A stretch of 64,000 nt of DNA from Ornithinimicrobium cryptoxanthini (GTDB lineage Bacteria; Actinomycetota; Actinomycetes; Actinomycetales; Dermatophilaceae), in assembly GCF_023923205.1 (NCBI RefSeq), contig NZ_CP099490.1, positions 3,038,001 to 3,102,000 of the forward strand. The letters run 5' to 3'. The notes beneath the pieces were generated by a model. The model searched no databases, was not told the origin of the DNA, and was given only the letters and a program-made list of their open reading frames with translations. The position numbers were made by a program, and so were the translations under genes. Numbering within the stretch: position 1 is the first letter of the stretch; each line of letters starts with the position of its first letter. Shown piece by piece: positions 25,925-36,542 of the stretch.

Positions 25925-27132
25925 CAGGTCTCCTCTTCTGCGCCAACGGGCGCTCCGGCATACTCCCGCGGGACCCGGGGGCCGAAGCGGGTGACGATCT
26001 CGTAGTTGATGGTGCCCACAGCCTCGGCCCAGTCCTGGGCGGTGGGCTCGCCGCGGTCACCCGGCCCGAACAGGATCACCTCGTCGCCCGCGGTCACCTG
26101 CTGGTCCCCCACGTCCACCACGAACTGGTCCATGCAGACACGCCCGGCGATGCGGTGCCGCCGACCGTTGATCATGACCTCGGCCAGCCCTGAGGCGTGG
26201 CGCGGCACGCCGTCGGCATAGCCGAGCGGGACGTCGACCAGATTGGCCGGCCCCGACGTGGTGTAGGTGTGGCCGTAGGACACGCCCTGACCTGCCGGGA
26301 CCGCCTTGACCACCGACGCCTCGGCGATCGCGGTCATCGCCGGGACGAGGCCGAAGTCCGCCGAGCTGCCGACCTCTGGGGCGGGCGTCAGGCCATAGAC
26401 CGCCAGCCCGGGCCGGACCATGTCCCACGCGGCAGCCGGGGTGGTGAGGGTAGCGGCCGAGTTGGACATGTGCCGCACTTCGGGGCGCAGGCCCGCACGC
26501 TCGGCGAGCGCCACGGCCTCGGCGAAGGCGGTCTGCTGTGCCTGCACGGTGGGATGCTGCGGGGCGTCGGCATAGGCGAAGTGCGTGAACAGGCCGGTGA
26601 CCCGCACCGCTTCCTCGGCCTCCAGCGCCCGCGCCCGGTCGACGAGCGCGCTCCAGTCCGTCGCCGTGCTGTCCGTGCCGACGGGAAAGAGGTAGGCGCC
26701 GTTGCGGCCCAGGCCGGTGTCGGCCTTGAGCTGCACTCGGGCGGTGCGGCCGGAGGCCCGGGCTGCAGCCGCCACCTCGTCGAGCATCCAGGTGGCCGAG
26801 ACCCCCAGGTCCACGTCCGCCTCGATCGCCTGGGCGAAGCCGGCGCCGGGTGCGTGCAGCCAGGCCAGCACCGGTGCGGTGACCCCCGCCGCACGCAGTG
26901 CCATGGCCTCCGTCAGCTGGGCCACGCCGAGCCAGCTGGCTCCGCCCGCGAGGGCCGCCTGCGCGGACCTGACCAGCCCGTGGCCATAGGCGTCAGCCTT
27001 GACCACGGCCATCACCTCGGCCGCGCCCGCACGCTGCTTGAGCACGCCGACGTTGGCGGCGATGGCCGCCAGGTCGATGACGGCCCGGGCCGGGAACGGC
27101 ACCGTGGCGCGGGGTGGGGAGGGTGCGGTCAT
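25921..27132 (-). CDS. alr: Alanine racemase
   Basis: PLP enzyme making D-alanine for peptidoglycan. In 403 residues the PLP Lys45 sits in VMAVVKADAYGHG, the catalytic Tyr in GVSYGHTY near 286, and the C-terminal domain carries GRVCMDQFVVDVG. ATG start. It leads the minus-strand run alr, hydrolase, tsaE, phosphatase. In most actinobacteria nnr lies directly upstream, but here nnr is 7.5 kb away with the leucine genes in between. Confidence 0.96.
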   Translation of the reverse strand: MTAPSPPRATVPFPARAVIDLAAIAANVGVLKQRAGAAEVMAVVKADAYGHGLVRSAQAALAGGASWLGVAQLTEAMALRAAGVTAPVLAWLHAPGAGFAQAIEADVDLGVSATWMLDEVAAAARASGRTARVQLKADTGLGRNGAYLFPVGTDSTATDWSALVDRARALEAEEAVRVTGLFTHFAYADAPQHPTVQAQQTAFAEAVALAERAGLRPEVRHMSNSAATLTTPAAAWDMVRPGLAVYGLTPAPEVGSSADFGLVPAMTAIAEASVVKAVPAGQGVSYGHTYTTSGPANLVDVPLGYADGVPRHASGLAEVMINGRRHRIAGRVCMDQFVVDVGDQQVTAGDEVILFGPGDRGEPTAQDWAEAVGTINYEIVTRFGPRVPREYAGAPVGAEEETW

Positions 27133-27162
27133 AGTCGGTCCATTCTGTCAGCCGACCCGCGC

Positions 27163-28398
27163 TCAGGCCGTCAAACCGGCCTGGACCGCCGCCAGTTGCG
27201 TCATCAGGCTGCTCCGATCGGCCGCCGACCCCGCACCTGCCGACCCTGCACCTGCCGACCCTGCACTCGTGCCGTCACCGGCCCCGGGCGTGCCTCCCTG
27301 CGCCAGGACCGAGGCGATGCGCTCCCCCAGCTCGGCGGTCGAGGCACCCATCTGCTCCCCGGAGAGGGCGGGCAGGTCCGCGAGCACGGTCGCGGTCGCG
27401 GACTCCACTGCGGCTGCGGCAGCGCCCTCCCCCAGGCTGGCCAGGCACAGGGCCAGGGACAGGGCCGCCCCGGCCGGGTTGGCCAGACCCCGCCCGGCGA
27501 TGTCCGGTGCTGAGCCGTGCACCGGCTCAAACATGCTCGGTGCCGTGCCCTCGATGTTGAGGTTGCCGCTGGCCGCCACGCCCAGACCGCCCTGCAGGAC
27601 CGCCCCCAGGTCGGTGATGATGTCGCCGAACAGGTTGTCGGTCACCACGACGTCGAACCGCTCCGGGGCCACGGGCAGGTGCATGCACATGGCGTCCACG
27701 TGGACGTAGTCGTGCTCCACGTCCGGGAAGCGGGCCGCCACCTCCTCCATCACGTCGGACCACAGTGCACCCGCCTCGACCAGCACGTTTGTCTTGTGGC
27801 ACAGGGTGACCCGACCTCGCCGTTGCTGCGCCAGACGGAAGGCGAAGTCGACAGCCCGGTGCACGGCATACCAGGTGTTGACCGAGCCCTGCGTGGCCAC
27901 CGCGGCCTGGGTCCCCCGGTGCACGGTGTTGCCGCCACCGACATAGCTGCCCTCGGTGTTCTCCCGGACGATCACCAGGTCGCAGCGCTCGGGGGTCAGC
28001 CCGGAGATCGGCGTGGGCACCCCTGGATAGAGTCGGACCGGCCGCAGGTTGATCGCCTGGCGCAGGGCTGCGCGCAGCGCGAGGATGATCCCGCGCTCGA
28101 GGATGCCCGGAGTCACCGCCGGGCTGCCGATCGCGCCGAAGAGGATCGCATCCTGGCCGCGCAGGAGCTCGACGGTGTCGTCGGTGAGGAGGTCACCGGT
28201 CGCCTGGTAGTTGTCGGCCCCCAACGGGACGTCGGTGCGCTCGGTGGTGAAGCCGAACCGGGCCTGCGCCGCATCGAGCACGGTCAGCGCCGCCTCGGTG
28301 ACCTCCGGACCGATCCCGTCGCCCCCGATCACCGCGAGTCGGTGGACCCGGCCCCCTGCAGACTGCTCCACGGTGTTCTGGGCGACTGACTGCGACAC
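27163..28398 (-). CDS. leuB: 3-Isopropylmalate dehydrogenase with repetitive C-terminal tail
   Basis: Third step of leucine synthesis: oxidative decarboxylation of 3-isopropylmalate with NAD. The core shows RLAVIGGDGIGPEV, ENTEGSYVGGG, HKTNVL, VHVDAMCMHLP, VTDNLFGDIITDLGA (metal-binding Asp residues near 256) and GSAPDIAGRGLANPAG. The protein has 411 residues, about 50 more than usual. After the catalytic core (ending near 365) comes a tail with GAGSAGAGSA-type repeats, encoded by 15-base direct repeats at about 27227-27275. ATG at 28398. Divergent from leuCD with 177 bases between, likely a shared control region. Confidence 0.93.
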   Translation of the reverse strand: MSQSVAQNTVEQSAGGRVHRLAVIGGDGIGPEVTEAALTVLDAAQARFGFTTERTDVPLGADNYQATGDLLTDDTVELLRGQDAILFGAIGSPAVTPGILERGIILALRAALRQAINLRPVRLYPGVPTPISGLTPERCDLVIVRENTEGSYVGGGNTVHRGTQAAVATQGSVNTWYAVHRAVDFAFRLAQQRRGRVTLCHKTNVLVEAGALWSDVMEEVAARFPDVEHDYVHVDAMCMHLPVAPERFDVVVTDNLFGDIITDLGAVLQGGLGVAASGNLNIEGTAPSMFEPVHGSAPDIAGRGLANPAGAALSLALCLASLGEGAAAAAVESATATVLADLPALSGEQMGASTAELGERIASVLAQGGTPGAGDGTSAGSAGAGSAGAGSAADRSSLMTQLAAVQAGLTA

Positions 28399-28575
28399 GT
28401 TGTCCTCCTGGGGCTACCGACGAGTTCGTCGCACCAGTCTGCTACACCGGGCTGGCAGGCCCGCTCGGGGTCTGGCCCGGGCTGCTTTCCCCGACGTCAG
28501 GGACCGGGGTTACAGTGGCGGCAAACCCGGCCCGACCCGCGAGTGGCAGGCCCGATCTGTTGGTGAAGGAGGAGC

Positions 28576-30030
28576 ATGGGACACACGCTGGCCGAGAAGG
28601 TCTGGCAGTCGCACGTCGTGCGGCAGGCAGAGGGTGAACCAGATCTCCTCTACATCGACCTTCACCTGATCCATGAGGTGACCTCCCCACAGGCCTTCGA
28701 CGGGCTGCGGCAGACGGGGCGCACCGTGCGCCGCCCGGACCTGACCGTCGCGACCGAGGACCACAACGTGCCGACCACCCTCGGCCCGGTGCTGGACCCG
28801 GTCAGCCGCACCCAGCTGGAGGCGCTGACGACCAACTGTGCCGAGTTCGGCATCGTGCACCACCGCCGCGGGCGCCGCGGTCAGGGCATCGTGCACGTGA
28901 TCGGTCCCGAGCTGGGTTTGACCCAGCCGGGCATGACGATCGTGTGCGGAGACAGCCACACCTCCACCCACGGTGCCTTCGGGGCGCTGGCCCTGGGCAT
29001 CGGCACCTCGGAGGTCGAGCACGTCCTGGCCACGCAGACCCTGCCGCTGAAGCCGTTCCGGACGATGGCGATCAACGTCACCGGTGAGCTCGCGCCCGGA
29101 GCCTCCGCCAAGGACATCATCCTGGCGGTGATCAACAAGATCGGCACCGGCGGCGGGCAGGGCTACGTCCTTGAATACCGCGGCCCCGCGATCGAGGCGC
29201 TGTCCATGGAGGGGCGCATGACGATCTGCAACATGTCGATCGAGGCCGGTGCCCGCGCCGGGATGATCGCCCCGGACCAGACCACCCTGGACTACATCAA
29301 GGGCCGTCCGCACGCCCCGAGCGGGGCCGACTGGGACGCTGCCGTGGAGGCGTGGAGCCAGCTGCGCACCGACGACGACGCAACCTTCGACGAGGAGGTC
29401 ACCATCGATGCCAGCACGCTAACCCCCTATGTCACCTGGGGCACCAACCCCGCCCAGTCGGTCTCTCTCGACGACGCCGTGCCCGACCCGACCAACCTCG
29501 GTGACGACGACGCGCGCGGCAATGCCGAGCGGGCCCTGGACTACATGGGCCTGACGGCCGGCACCCCGATGCGGCAGATCGCGGTCGACGCGGTCTTCCT
29601 CGGCTCCTGCACCAACGGCCGCATCGAGGACCTGCGCCTGGCGGCGGAGGTGCTGCGCGGTCGCACCATCGCCGACACCCTTCGGATGATGGTCGTGCCC
29701 GGCTCGCACGCCGTGCGCGAGCAGGCCGAGGCCGAGGGCCTGGACGCTGTGTTCACCGACGCCGGGGCCGAGTGGCGCCTGGCCGGCTGCTCGATGTGCC
29801 TGGGCATGAACCCCGACCAGCTCGCCCCCGAGGAACGCTGCGCGTCGACGTCCAACCGCAACTTCGAGGGCCGGCAGGGCGCCCGCGGACGCACCCACCT
29901 GGTCAGCCCTGCCGTCGCCGCAGCCACCGCCGTGCGCGGCACCCTGTCCGCCCCGACCGACCTGGACGAGCCCGCCCCACCTGGCCCGCGGCATACCCCC
30001 GACCCGACGCACCAGGGGGTGCCGGCCTGA
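28576..30030 (+). CDS. leuC: 3-Isopropylmalate dehydratase large subunit
   Basis: Aconitase-family [4Fe-4S] enzyme that, with LeuD, isomerises 2- to 3-isopropylmalate. The 484 residues start [15 protein letters not shown] after GAAGGAGGAGC. Cluster ligands lie in GSCTNGR (about 344) and GCSMCLGMN (about 404 and 407); EDHNVPT and [12 protein letters not shown] near the start are also diagnostic. The C-terminal extension of about 15 residues is Pro-rich. The stop overlaps the leuD start by one base (TGATG), so translation of the two subunits is coupled. Divergent from leuB. Confidence 0.97.
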   Translation: MGHTLAEKVWQSHVVRQAEGEPDLLYIDLHLIHEVTSPQAFDGLRQTGRTVRRPDLTVATEDHNVPTTLGPVLDPVSRTQLEALTTNCAEFGIVHHRRGRRGQGIVHVIGPELGLTQPGMTIVCGDSHTSTHGAFGALALGIGTSEVEHVLATQTLPLKPFRTMAINVTGELAPGASAKDIILAVINKIGTGGGQGYVLEYRGPAIEALSMEGRMTICNMSIEAGARAGMIAPDQTTLDYIKGRPHAPSGADWDAAVEAWSQLRTDDDATFDEEVTIDASTLTPYVTWGTNPAQSVSLDDAVPDPTNLGDDDARGNAERALDYMGLTAGTPMRQIAVDAVFLGSCTNGRIEDLRLAAEVLRGRTIADTLRMMVVPGSHAVREQAEAEGLDAVFTDAGAEWRLAGCSMCLGMNPDQLAPEERCASTSNRNFEGRQGARGRTHLVSPAVAAATAVRGTLSAPTDLDEPAPPGPRHTPDPTHQGVPA

Positions 30031-30629
30031 TGGAGAAGTTCACCACCCACACCGGCGTCGGTGTGCCGCTGCGCCGCAGCAACGTCGACACCGACCAGAT
30101 CATCCCGGCCCACTTCCTCAAGCGGGTCTCCCGCACCGGCTTCGAGGACGGCCTCTTCTCCCGCTGGCGCGAGGACCCCTCCTTCATCCTCAACCAGGAG
30201 GCGTATGCCGCGGGCTCGGTCCTGGTGACCGGCCCCGACTTCGGCACCGGATCCAGCCGCGAGCACGCCGTCTGGGCGCTGCAGCAGTACGGCTTCCGCG
30301 CGGTCATCTCCTCGCGCTTCGGCGACATCTTCCGCGGCAACAGCGGCAAGGGCGGCCTGCTGACCGCCCAGGTCGCCCAGCCCGACGTCGAGCTGATCCT
30401 CAAATATCTGGAGAACACCCCCGGCGCCACCGTGACCGTCGACCTGCCCGGCCGCAGCATCACCGCAGGCGACATCACCGCCCCGTTCCAGGTGGACGAC
30501 TACGTCGCCTGGCGCCTGCTCAACGGACTCGACGACATCTCCCTCACGATGCAGCACGAGGACGACATCACGGCCTACGAGGCGGCCCGCCCGACCTACA
30601 AGCCCGTCGTCACGGCGGCGGTGGGCTAG
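30030..30629 (+). CDS. leuD: 3-Isopropylmalate dehydratase small subunit
   Basis: The 199-residue swivelling-domain partner of Leu[33 protein letters not shown] is the typical start; [17 protein letters not shown] is the conserved active-site loop. The start is fixed by the one-base overlap with the leuC stop. Downstream comes a 294-base region without a gene, holding a 19-bp minisatellite and a nested palindrome. Confidence 0.96.
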   Translation: MEKFTTHTGVGVPLRRSNVDTDQIIPAHFLKRVSRTGFEDGLFSRWREDPSFILNQEAYAAGSVLVTGPDFGTGSSREHAVWALQQYGFRAVISSRFGDIFRGNSGKGGLLTAQVAQPDVELILKYLENTPGATVTVDLPGRSITAGDITAPFQVDDYVAWRLLNGLDDISLTMQHEDDITAYEAARPTYKPVVTAAVG

Positions 30630-30682
30630 CCAGCAGCGGAGATCGACCGGGTCACCGCTCGGCCCTCCGGGGACTGAGCCCC

Positions 30683-30787
30683 CACCTCGCCGCGCCCACC
30701 TCACCTCGCCGCGCCCGCCCCACCTCGCCGCGCCCGCCCCACCTCGGCGGACGCCCAACCTCGCGGCGGACGGCCCACCTCGCTGCG
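30683..30787. repeat. Six-copy 19-bp minisatellite
   Basis: The word ACCTCG recurs at 30684, 30703, 30722, 30741, 30758 and 30777 (steps 19, 19, 19, 17, 19). The first three units share CACCTCGCCGCGCCC exactly; later units drift. It lies between the convergent leuD and AbiEi/DUF559-like genes and has no convincing reading frame. Confidence 0.8.
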
Positions 30788-30796
30788 GACGGCCGT

Positions 30797-30842
30797 TATG
30801 TCATGCAGCGCCAGGGTTGTGGCCCTGGGGATGCATGACATA
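30797..30842. terminator. Nested palindrome, left of the AbiEi/DUF559-like gene
   Basis: Perfect outer arms TATGTCATGCA and TGCATGACATA, internal loop GCG/GGA, inner stem CCAGGG/CCCTGG, hexaloop TTGTGG. It sits between convergent genes, so a two-way terminator is the simplest reading. Its outer arm TGTCATGCA differs by one base from TGTCAGGCA in the palindrome at 31937-31978. Confidence 0.7.
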
Positions 30843-30923
30843 GCGTCGCCGCAGCGTCTGCGCGGGGCAGGTGCGACGGGAACCGCGTCCCCAGTTCATG
30901 CAGCGCGTCCTCCCCAGCCACGG

Positions 30924-31877
30924 TTACGCAGCGCGTCCTCCCCAGCCACGCTGGCGCAGTGCCTCCGCGACCTGGGCCATGAAGCCCGCCTCATCGATCA
31001 GCAGGCCGAGGACCGGGATCTCGAGGGTCAGATCGCTGTGCAGAGTGCGGTCGTTGCGCCTGCGCGCGTCAGCCACGGGTCCGAGCCCAGTGTAGTGCTG
31101 GGCACCGTTGATCTCGACGTGCACCGCGTAGCCGCCGAACCTGACATCCAGGTAGATCAACCCCTGCGACGTGCGCCGCACCTCCTGACGCGACGGCTCA
31201 GGGAGACCATGACGGCGGCGGGCCCGGGCGAAGTCCAGCTCGCCCAGTGCGTGCGCGCCGTCACAGACCAACGGAACAGCCTCTGACAGCAGGGCGCCAC
31301 GTCGGTGCCGCTGGGTCGCCTCCCACTCCTTGAGAAGTCGACTCGGAAGGATGAGTCGCTGCTGGACTGACATCGCCAGCACGGTCAGTGCCTGCCGGTC
31401 CGACGTTGCCCAGCCGGCCGCTCGCAGGGCCGCGACCTCGGGCGCGGTGCGTGGTGGATCCGTGTTGAGCGTGCGACCCATCCGGCGTTGGTGATGAATG
31501 CGCACCCCGTCAGCAGGACGCGTTCGGGTGCCGCGGGGCACGCTGACGTGCACAACCGTCTCCTCCCACGACCGCAGGCCGGCAGCGAGCAGGGACGAAG
31601 GTCCGTCGAGCACGGCGCCGGATCCCGACTCCCACACGGCCACGCACCAGGACGCCTCCCGGCTCGGCTCGGGCCCGATGAGTCCGATGGTCCTGCGGCC
31701 CAGCCGGTGCCAACGGCCTGCCCTGGTCTCCGCGAGCACCTGGTCGTAGGTCAGGCCGAGGGCGTACAGCTCGTCCAGGCGTGCCGCGCCGTCGTGCCGG
31801 GCGCCCAGTTCGCGAGCGACCATCTCCCGGCGCTCGGCCGGGGTGAGTGCCCTGACGGCCTGCCGGAGATCCCCCAT
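30924..31877 (-). CDS. AbiEi-antitoxin-like protein with DUF559 nuclease-fold C-terminus
   Basis: The 317-residue protein starts at the ATG at 31877 (MGDLRQAVRAL). The N-terminal part has an AbiEi-like winged-helix feel (GLTYDQVLAETRAGRWHRLGRRTI). The C-terminal part (about 215-317) follows the DUF559/Vsr-like PD-(D/E)xK pattern: VRFGGYAVHVEINGAQHY, then DARRRNDRTLHSDLTLEIPVLGLL. No toxin partner (AbiEii nucleotidyltransferase) is adjacent. Such lone genes are frequent in Micrococcales and their role is unknown. It is isolated inside the leucine module, convergent with leuD, and has related palindromes on both sides. I am sure of the gene but not of its function. Confidence 0.75.
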   Translation of the reverse strand: MGDLRQAVRALTPAERREMVARELGARHDGAARLDELYALGLTYDQVLAETRAGRWHRLGRRTIGLIGPEPSREASWCVAVWESGSGAVLDGPSSLLAAGLRSWEETVVHVSVPRGTRTRPADGVRIHHQRRMGRTLNTDPPRTAPEVAALRAAGWATSDRQALTVLAMSVQQRLILPSRLLKEWEATQRHRRGALLSEAVPLVCDGAHALGELDFARARRRHGLPEPSRQEVRRTSQGLIYLDVRFGGYAVHVEINGAQHYTGLGPVADARRRNDRTLHSDLTLEIPVLGLLIDEAGFMAQVAEALRQRGWGGRAA

Positions 31878-31936
31878 GCCGCCATCGTGGCGCAAATGCG
31901 GATTTCGCCGAGGACCCCCTGTGGACAAGGCCCTTG

Positions 31937-31978
31937 TGTCAGGCACCTGCAGGGCTCGGACCCGCCCGGTGCCTGACA
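31937..31978. repeat. Nested palindrome, right of the AbiEi/DUF559-like gene
   Basis: Perfect outer arms TGTCAGGCACC and GGTGCCTGACA with an inner GGG/CCC pair and a six-base loop. It lies upstream of the minus-strand gene and upstream of leuA, so it is not at the end of any gene and a terminator role is less obvious than for its partner at 30797-30842. Confidence 0.7.
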
Positions 31979-32056
31979 TAGAGCGCCGGAGGACAGGCGG
32001 CGAAGCGGCGGGCGGGGAGGCGGGCCACTTGACGCCACGGCAGGAAGATCGGCTAG

Positions 32057-33946
<1,890 letters not shown>

Positions 33947-33966
33947 AGGCTCTGCGTATGGCGGGT

Positions 33967-34047
33967 GGCCGGCCGGGTGCGATGTGGCGGGCGGCCCGGC
34001 CGGGTGCGATGTGGCGGGCGGCCCGGCCGGGTGCGATATGGCAGGGC
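33967..34047. repeat. Three-copy 27-bp tandem repeat
   Basis: Units start at 33967, 33994 and 34021, with core GCCCGGCCGGGTGCGAT. Copies 1 and 2 differ at one base; copy 3 drifts after base 17. It fills most of the 161-base gap between the convergent leuA and VOC genes. The unit length is a multiple of three, and one frame reads RPGAMWRAA repeatedly, but no start signal or coding bias supports a gene. Confidence 0.8.
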
Positions 34048-34107
34048 GGGTGGGCCCGGCGGGCCGAGGTGGCAGGGCGGGTTGGCGACGGATATCAGCC
34101 GCGGGCG

Positions 34108-34536
34108 TTAGCCCCGGCCGTCACCGAGGATGGTCTGCCCGTCTTCCGTCACGTTCCAGAACGGGTTGTGCGCGACCTCCCACGGGTGGCCCTCAGGGTC
34201 GATGAAGATGCCTGAGTAGCCGCCCCAGAAGGTCCCAGCCCCGCGGCGGCCGATGGTGGCGCCGGCAGCCTCGGCCTCGTCCAGGACATCATCGACCTCC
34301 TCGCGGCTGTTGACGTTGTAGGCGAGGGTGGCTCCGCCCCAACCGCCGGAGTCCTCGACACACGAGTCGACCTCGAGGGCGGCACGGTCCCAGAGGGCGA
34401 CCACGAAGCCTCCGGTCTGGAAGAAGACGACGCCCTCAGGTGCGGGGGCGGGCTCCCACCCCAGTGCCTGATAGAAGGCCACGGCGCGGTCGAGGTCGCG
34501 GACGCCGAGCGTCAGCACACTCACTCTCTGATCCAT
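34108..34536 (-). CDS. VOC family (glyoxalase/dioxygenase-fold) protein
   Basis: A 142-residue single-copy VOC protein: MDQRVSVLTLGVRDLDRAVAFYQALGWEP is the classic first beta-alpha-beta unit, and the second unit ends with GYSGIFIDPEGHPWEVAHNP, where the Glu of HPWEVA would be a metal ligand. VOC proteins bind a divalent metal and act on, or sequester, diverse small molecules; the substrate is unknown. ATG start. Convergent with leuA. Confidence 0.85.
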   Translation of the reverse strand: MDQRVSVLTLGVRDLDRAVAFYQALGWEPAPAPEGVVFFQTGGFVVALWDRAALEVDSCVEDSGGWGGATLAYNVNSREEVDDVLDEAEAAGATIGRRGAGTFWGGYSGIFIDPEGHPWEVAHNPFWNVTEDGQTILGDGRG

Positions 34537-34641
34537 GGCAGCACACTAGCGGGGGCCTGTGCGGTGGATCCGACAGGGCGGTCGACGAGGAGGGTTCGGG
34601 GGTCCGGATGCGGGTCCGCCTGCGGCGCGGCTCCGGGTGCG

Positions 34642-34672
34642 GCGGTCGCGGCGGACGCGGCGGACGCGGCGG
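34642..34672. repeat. 9-bp tandem repeat downstream of nnr
   Basis: GGCGGTCGC-GGCGGACGC-GGCGGACGC-GG, three units of nine bases just beyond the nnr stop. GC-rich simple repeat with no visible role. Confidence 0.5.
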
Positions 34673-34674
34673 TC

Positions 34675-36153
34675 TCAGCCCGGCGTCAGGTCGCTGGCCA
34701 CGGTCTCGGCGATGGCCTGCGCCACCCGGAGCGCACGGACCGGGCCGCCGGGGTTCGCACGGCGAGCCGCGCGGCCGTGGATCAGGGCCGCGAGGGCGCC
34801 CGCATCCAGCGGGTCAAGACCGGCCGCCACCAGCGTGCCGACCAACCCGGCAAGCACGTCACCGGCACCGGCCGTAGCCAACCAGGCGGGCGCATCCGAC
34901 TGGCACCGCAGCGGCCGGTCGGTGTCCGGCGAGACCACCAGCGTCGTGGCCCCCTTGAGCAGGACCGTGGCCCCGGTGAGCTCCGCCACCCGTCGCGTAT
35001 GCTCCACCGGGGCTGCCGCGATCTGTGAGCGGTGGTAGACACGTCCGGGCTCCAGCCGGCTCAGCAGCCGTGCCAGCTCACCAGCGTGCGGCGTCAGCAG
35101 GGTGGGGGCCTCGCGCGGGCCGTCGACCAGGTCGAGCGCGCCAGCGTCGACGACGCAGGGCAGGTCGGAGGCCAGCGCCTGCCTGCAGGCCTCGACCTGG
35201 CGGCGGACATCGAGGGTGGTCTCGTCGGTTGGCACACCAGGCCCGATCACCCAGGCCTGCACCTGTCCCTGGCCCGGCACACTCTCCGGGGAGGCCACGA
35301 GCACCTGCTGGGCCGCGGCATCAGGACCGATGTAGCGCACCATGCCGGCACCGGCCTCGATCGCTGCCGTCACCGCGAGGACTGCAGCCCCGGGATAGCG
35401 GCTGCTGCCGGCGACGACGCCGAGCACGCCTCGGGAGTACTTGTCGTCGCTGGGTCCGGGCACGGGCCACAGGTGCGCGACATCCGCTCGGGTCAGCTGC
35501 TCGACCGCTGCGTGCTCCGGCTCCGGCACCCCGATGTCGACCGTCGTCAGTCGGCCGACCGCGGACCGCGTCGCCGGCAGGACATGCACGGGCTTGGCCA
35601 TCCCGAAGGTGACGGTCTCATCAGCTCGGACCGTCCGCCCCAGGGCAGCGATGCCCTCTGGGTCGGCTCCGCTGGGCAGGTCCACCGCGATCACCAGCGC
35701 TGACGCGGGGATCGAGTCGGCCAGGCCGGCCATGGCGCCGGTGAGTCCGGGCCGTCCGCCGATCCCGAGCAGCCCGTCGACGACGACATCGGCATCCTCG
35801 AGCGCCTGGCGGACCGGCTGGGTCAGCGCCCGCCGGGTGCGTGCGACCCGCAGCCGGGGCACCCCGGCGTCGGTGACGGCGCGCAGGCCGCCCTCGTGGA
35901 CGGCCGTTCCGACCTGCACGACGACGACGGAGAGATGCTCGGCCAGGTGCGCAGCGGCATACAACGCATCGCCGCCGTTGTCACCCGGACCGACGAGGAC
36001 GGCGACGGACCGCGCCGCCTGCTCACGCGCCCGGGCCAGCACCACGACCGCCAGTGCATCGGCCGCACGGCGCATCAGGGTGCCCGGCTCGACCTCGGCC
36101 ATGACCTGCGCCTCGGCCGCCCTGACGTCGGCGACACCGAACGCGCGGATCAC
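34675..36153 (-). CDS. nnr: Bifunctional NAD(P)H-hydrate epimerase / ADP-dependent dehydratase
   Basis: Repairs hydrated NAD(P)H. The N-terminal epimerase half (about 1-205) shows VAVLVGPGDNGGDALYAA near 50-66 and DGLLGIGGRPGL; the C-terminal dehydratase half (about 225-492) has SSRYPGAAVLAV, LTPHAGELARLL and the nucleotide-binding TAGAGDVLAGLVGTLVA near 425. I prefer the GTG at 36153 (VIRAFGVADVRAAE), matching relatives; a TTG two codons upstream is possible. It is 19 bases after acpS. In most actinobacteria alr follows; here a 7.5 kb leucine segment intervenes. Confidence 0.92.
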   Translation of the reverse strand: MIRAFGVADVRAAEAQVMAEVEPGTLMRRAADALAVVVLARAREQAARSVAVLVGPGDNGGDALYAAAHLAEHLSVVVVQVGTAVHEGGLRAVTDAGVPRLRVARTRRALTQPVRQALEDADVVVDGLLGIGGRPGLTGAMAGLADSIPASALVIAVDLPSGADPEGIAALGRTVRADETVTFGMAKPVHVLPATRSAVGRLTTVDIGVPEPEHAAVEQLTRADVAHLWPVPGPSDDKYSRGVLGVVAGSSRYPGAAVLAVTAAIEAGAGMVRYIGPDAAAQQVLVASPESVPGQGQVQAWVIGPGVPTDETTLDVRRQVEACRQALASDLPCVVDAGALDLVDGPREAPTLLTPHAGELARLLSRLEPGRVYHRSQIAAAPVEHTRRVAELTGATVLLKGATTLVVSPDTDRPLRCQSDAPAWLATAGAGDVLAGLVGTLVAAGLDPLDAGALAALIHGRAARRANPGGPVRALRVAQAIAETVASDLTPG

Positions 36154-36172
36154 GGGCAACCCACCGCCGGAT

Positions 36173-36529
36173 TCACAGTTGGCCCTCCGCGATCACCACG
36201 GCCGACGCGATCCCGGCATCGTGCGACAGGGACAGGTGAAAGGAGGTGACGCCGAGCTCCTCGGCACGCCCACCGACGCTGCCCCAGACCTCGAGGAACG
36301 GACGTCCCAGGTCATCGGTGCGCACCGTCGCATCGGTCCAGCTCAGCCCGACGGGGGCACCCAGGGCCTTGGCGAGCGCCTCCTTGGCTGCAAACCGGGC
36401 GGCGAGCGAGGGCAGGCGCAGCGTGCGCTCCTCCGGCGTGAACAGACGCTCCAGCAGTCGCGGCGTCCGCTCCAGCGAGTCGCCGAAGCGGGCGATGTCC
36501 ACGACGTCGATGCCCAGCCCGATGATCAC
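36173..36529 (-). CDS. acpS: Holo-[acyl-carrier-protein] synthase
   Basis: Transfers 4'-phosphopantetheine from CoA to acyl carrier protein. The 118-residue protein has the two hallmark motifs: [14 protein letters not shown] (metal-binding Asp8) and [13 protein letters not shown] near 44-57, and ends with [21 protein letters not shown] start. It lies between glmS (13 bases upstream) and nnr, the standard actinobacterial order. Confidence 0.95.
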   Translation of the reverse strand: MIIGLGIDVVDIARFGDSLERTPRLLERLFTPEERTLRLPSLAARFAAKEALAKALGAPVGLSWTDATVRTDDLGRPFLEVWGSVGGRAEELGVTSFHLSLSHDAGIASAVVIAEGQL

Positions 36530-36542
36530 CGGAACACTCGCG

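Noticed and set aside
28399..28575. Specific LtbR/NdgR operator between leuB and leuC
   Set aside because: The arrangement suggests shared control, but I see no dyad that I can match with confidence.
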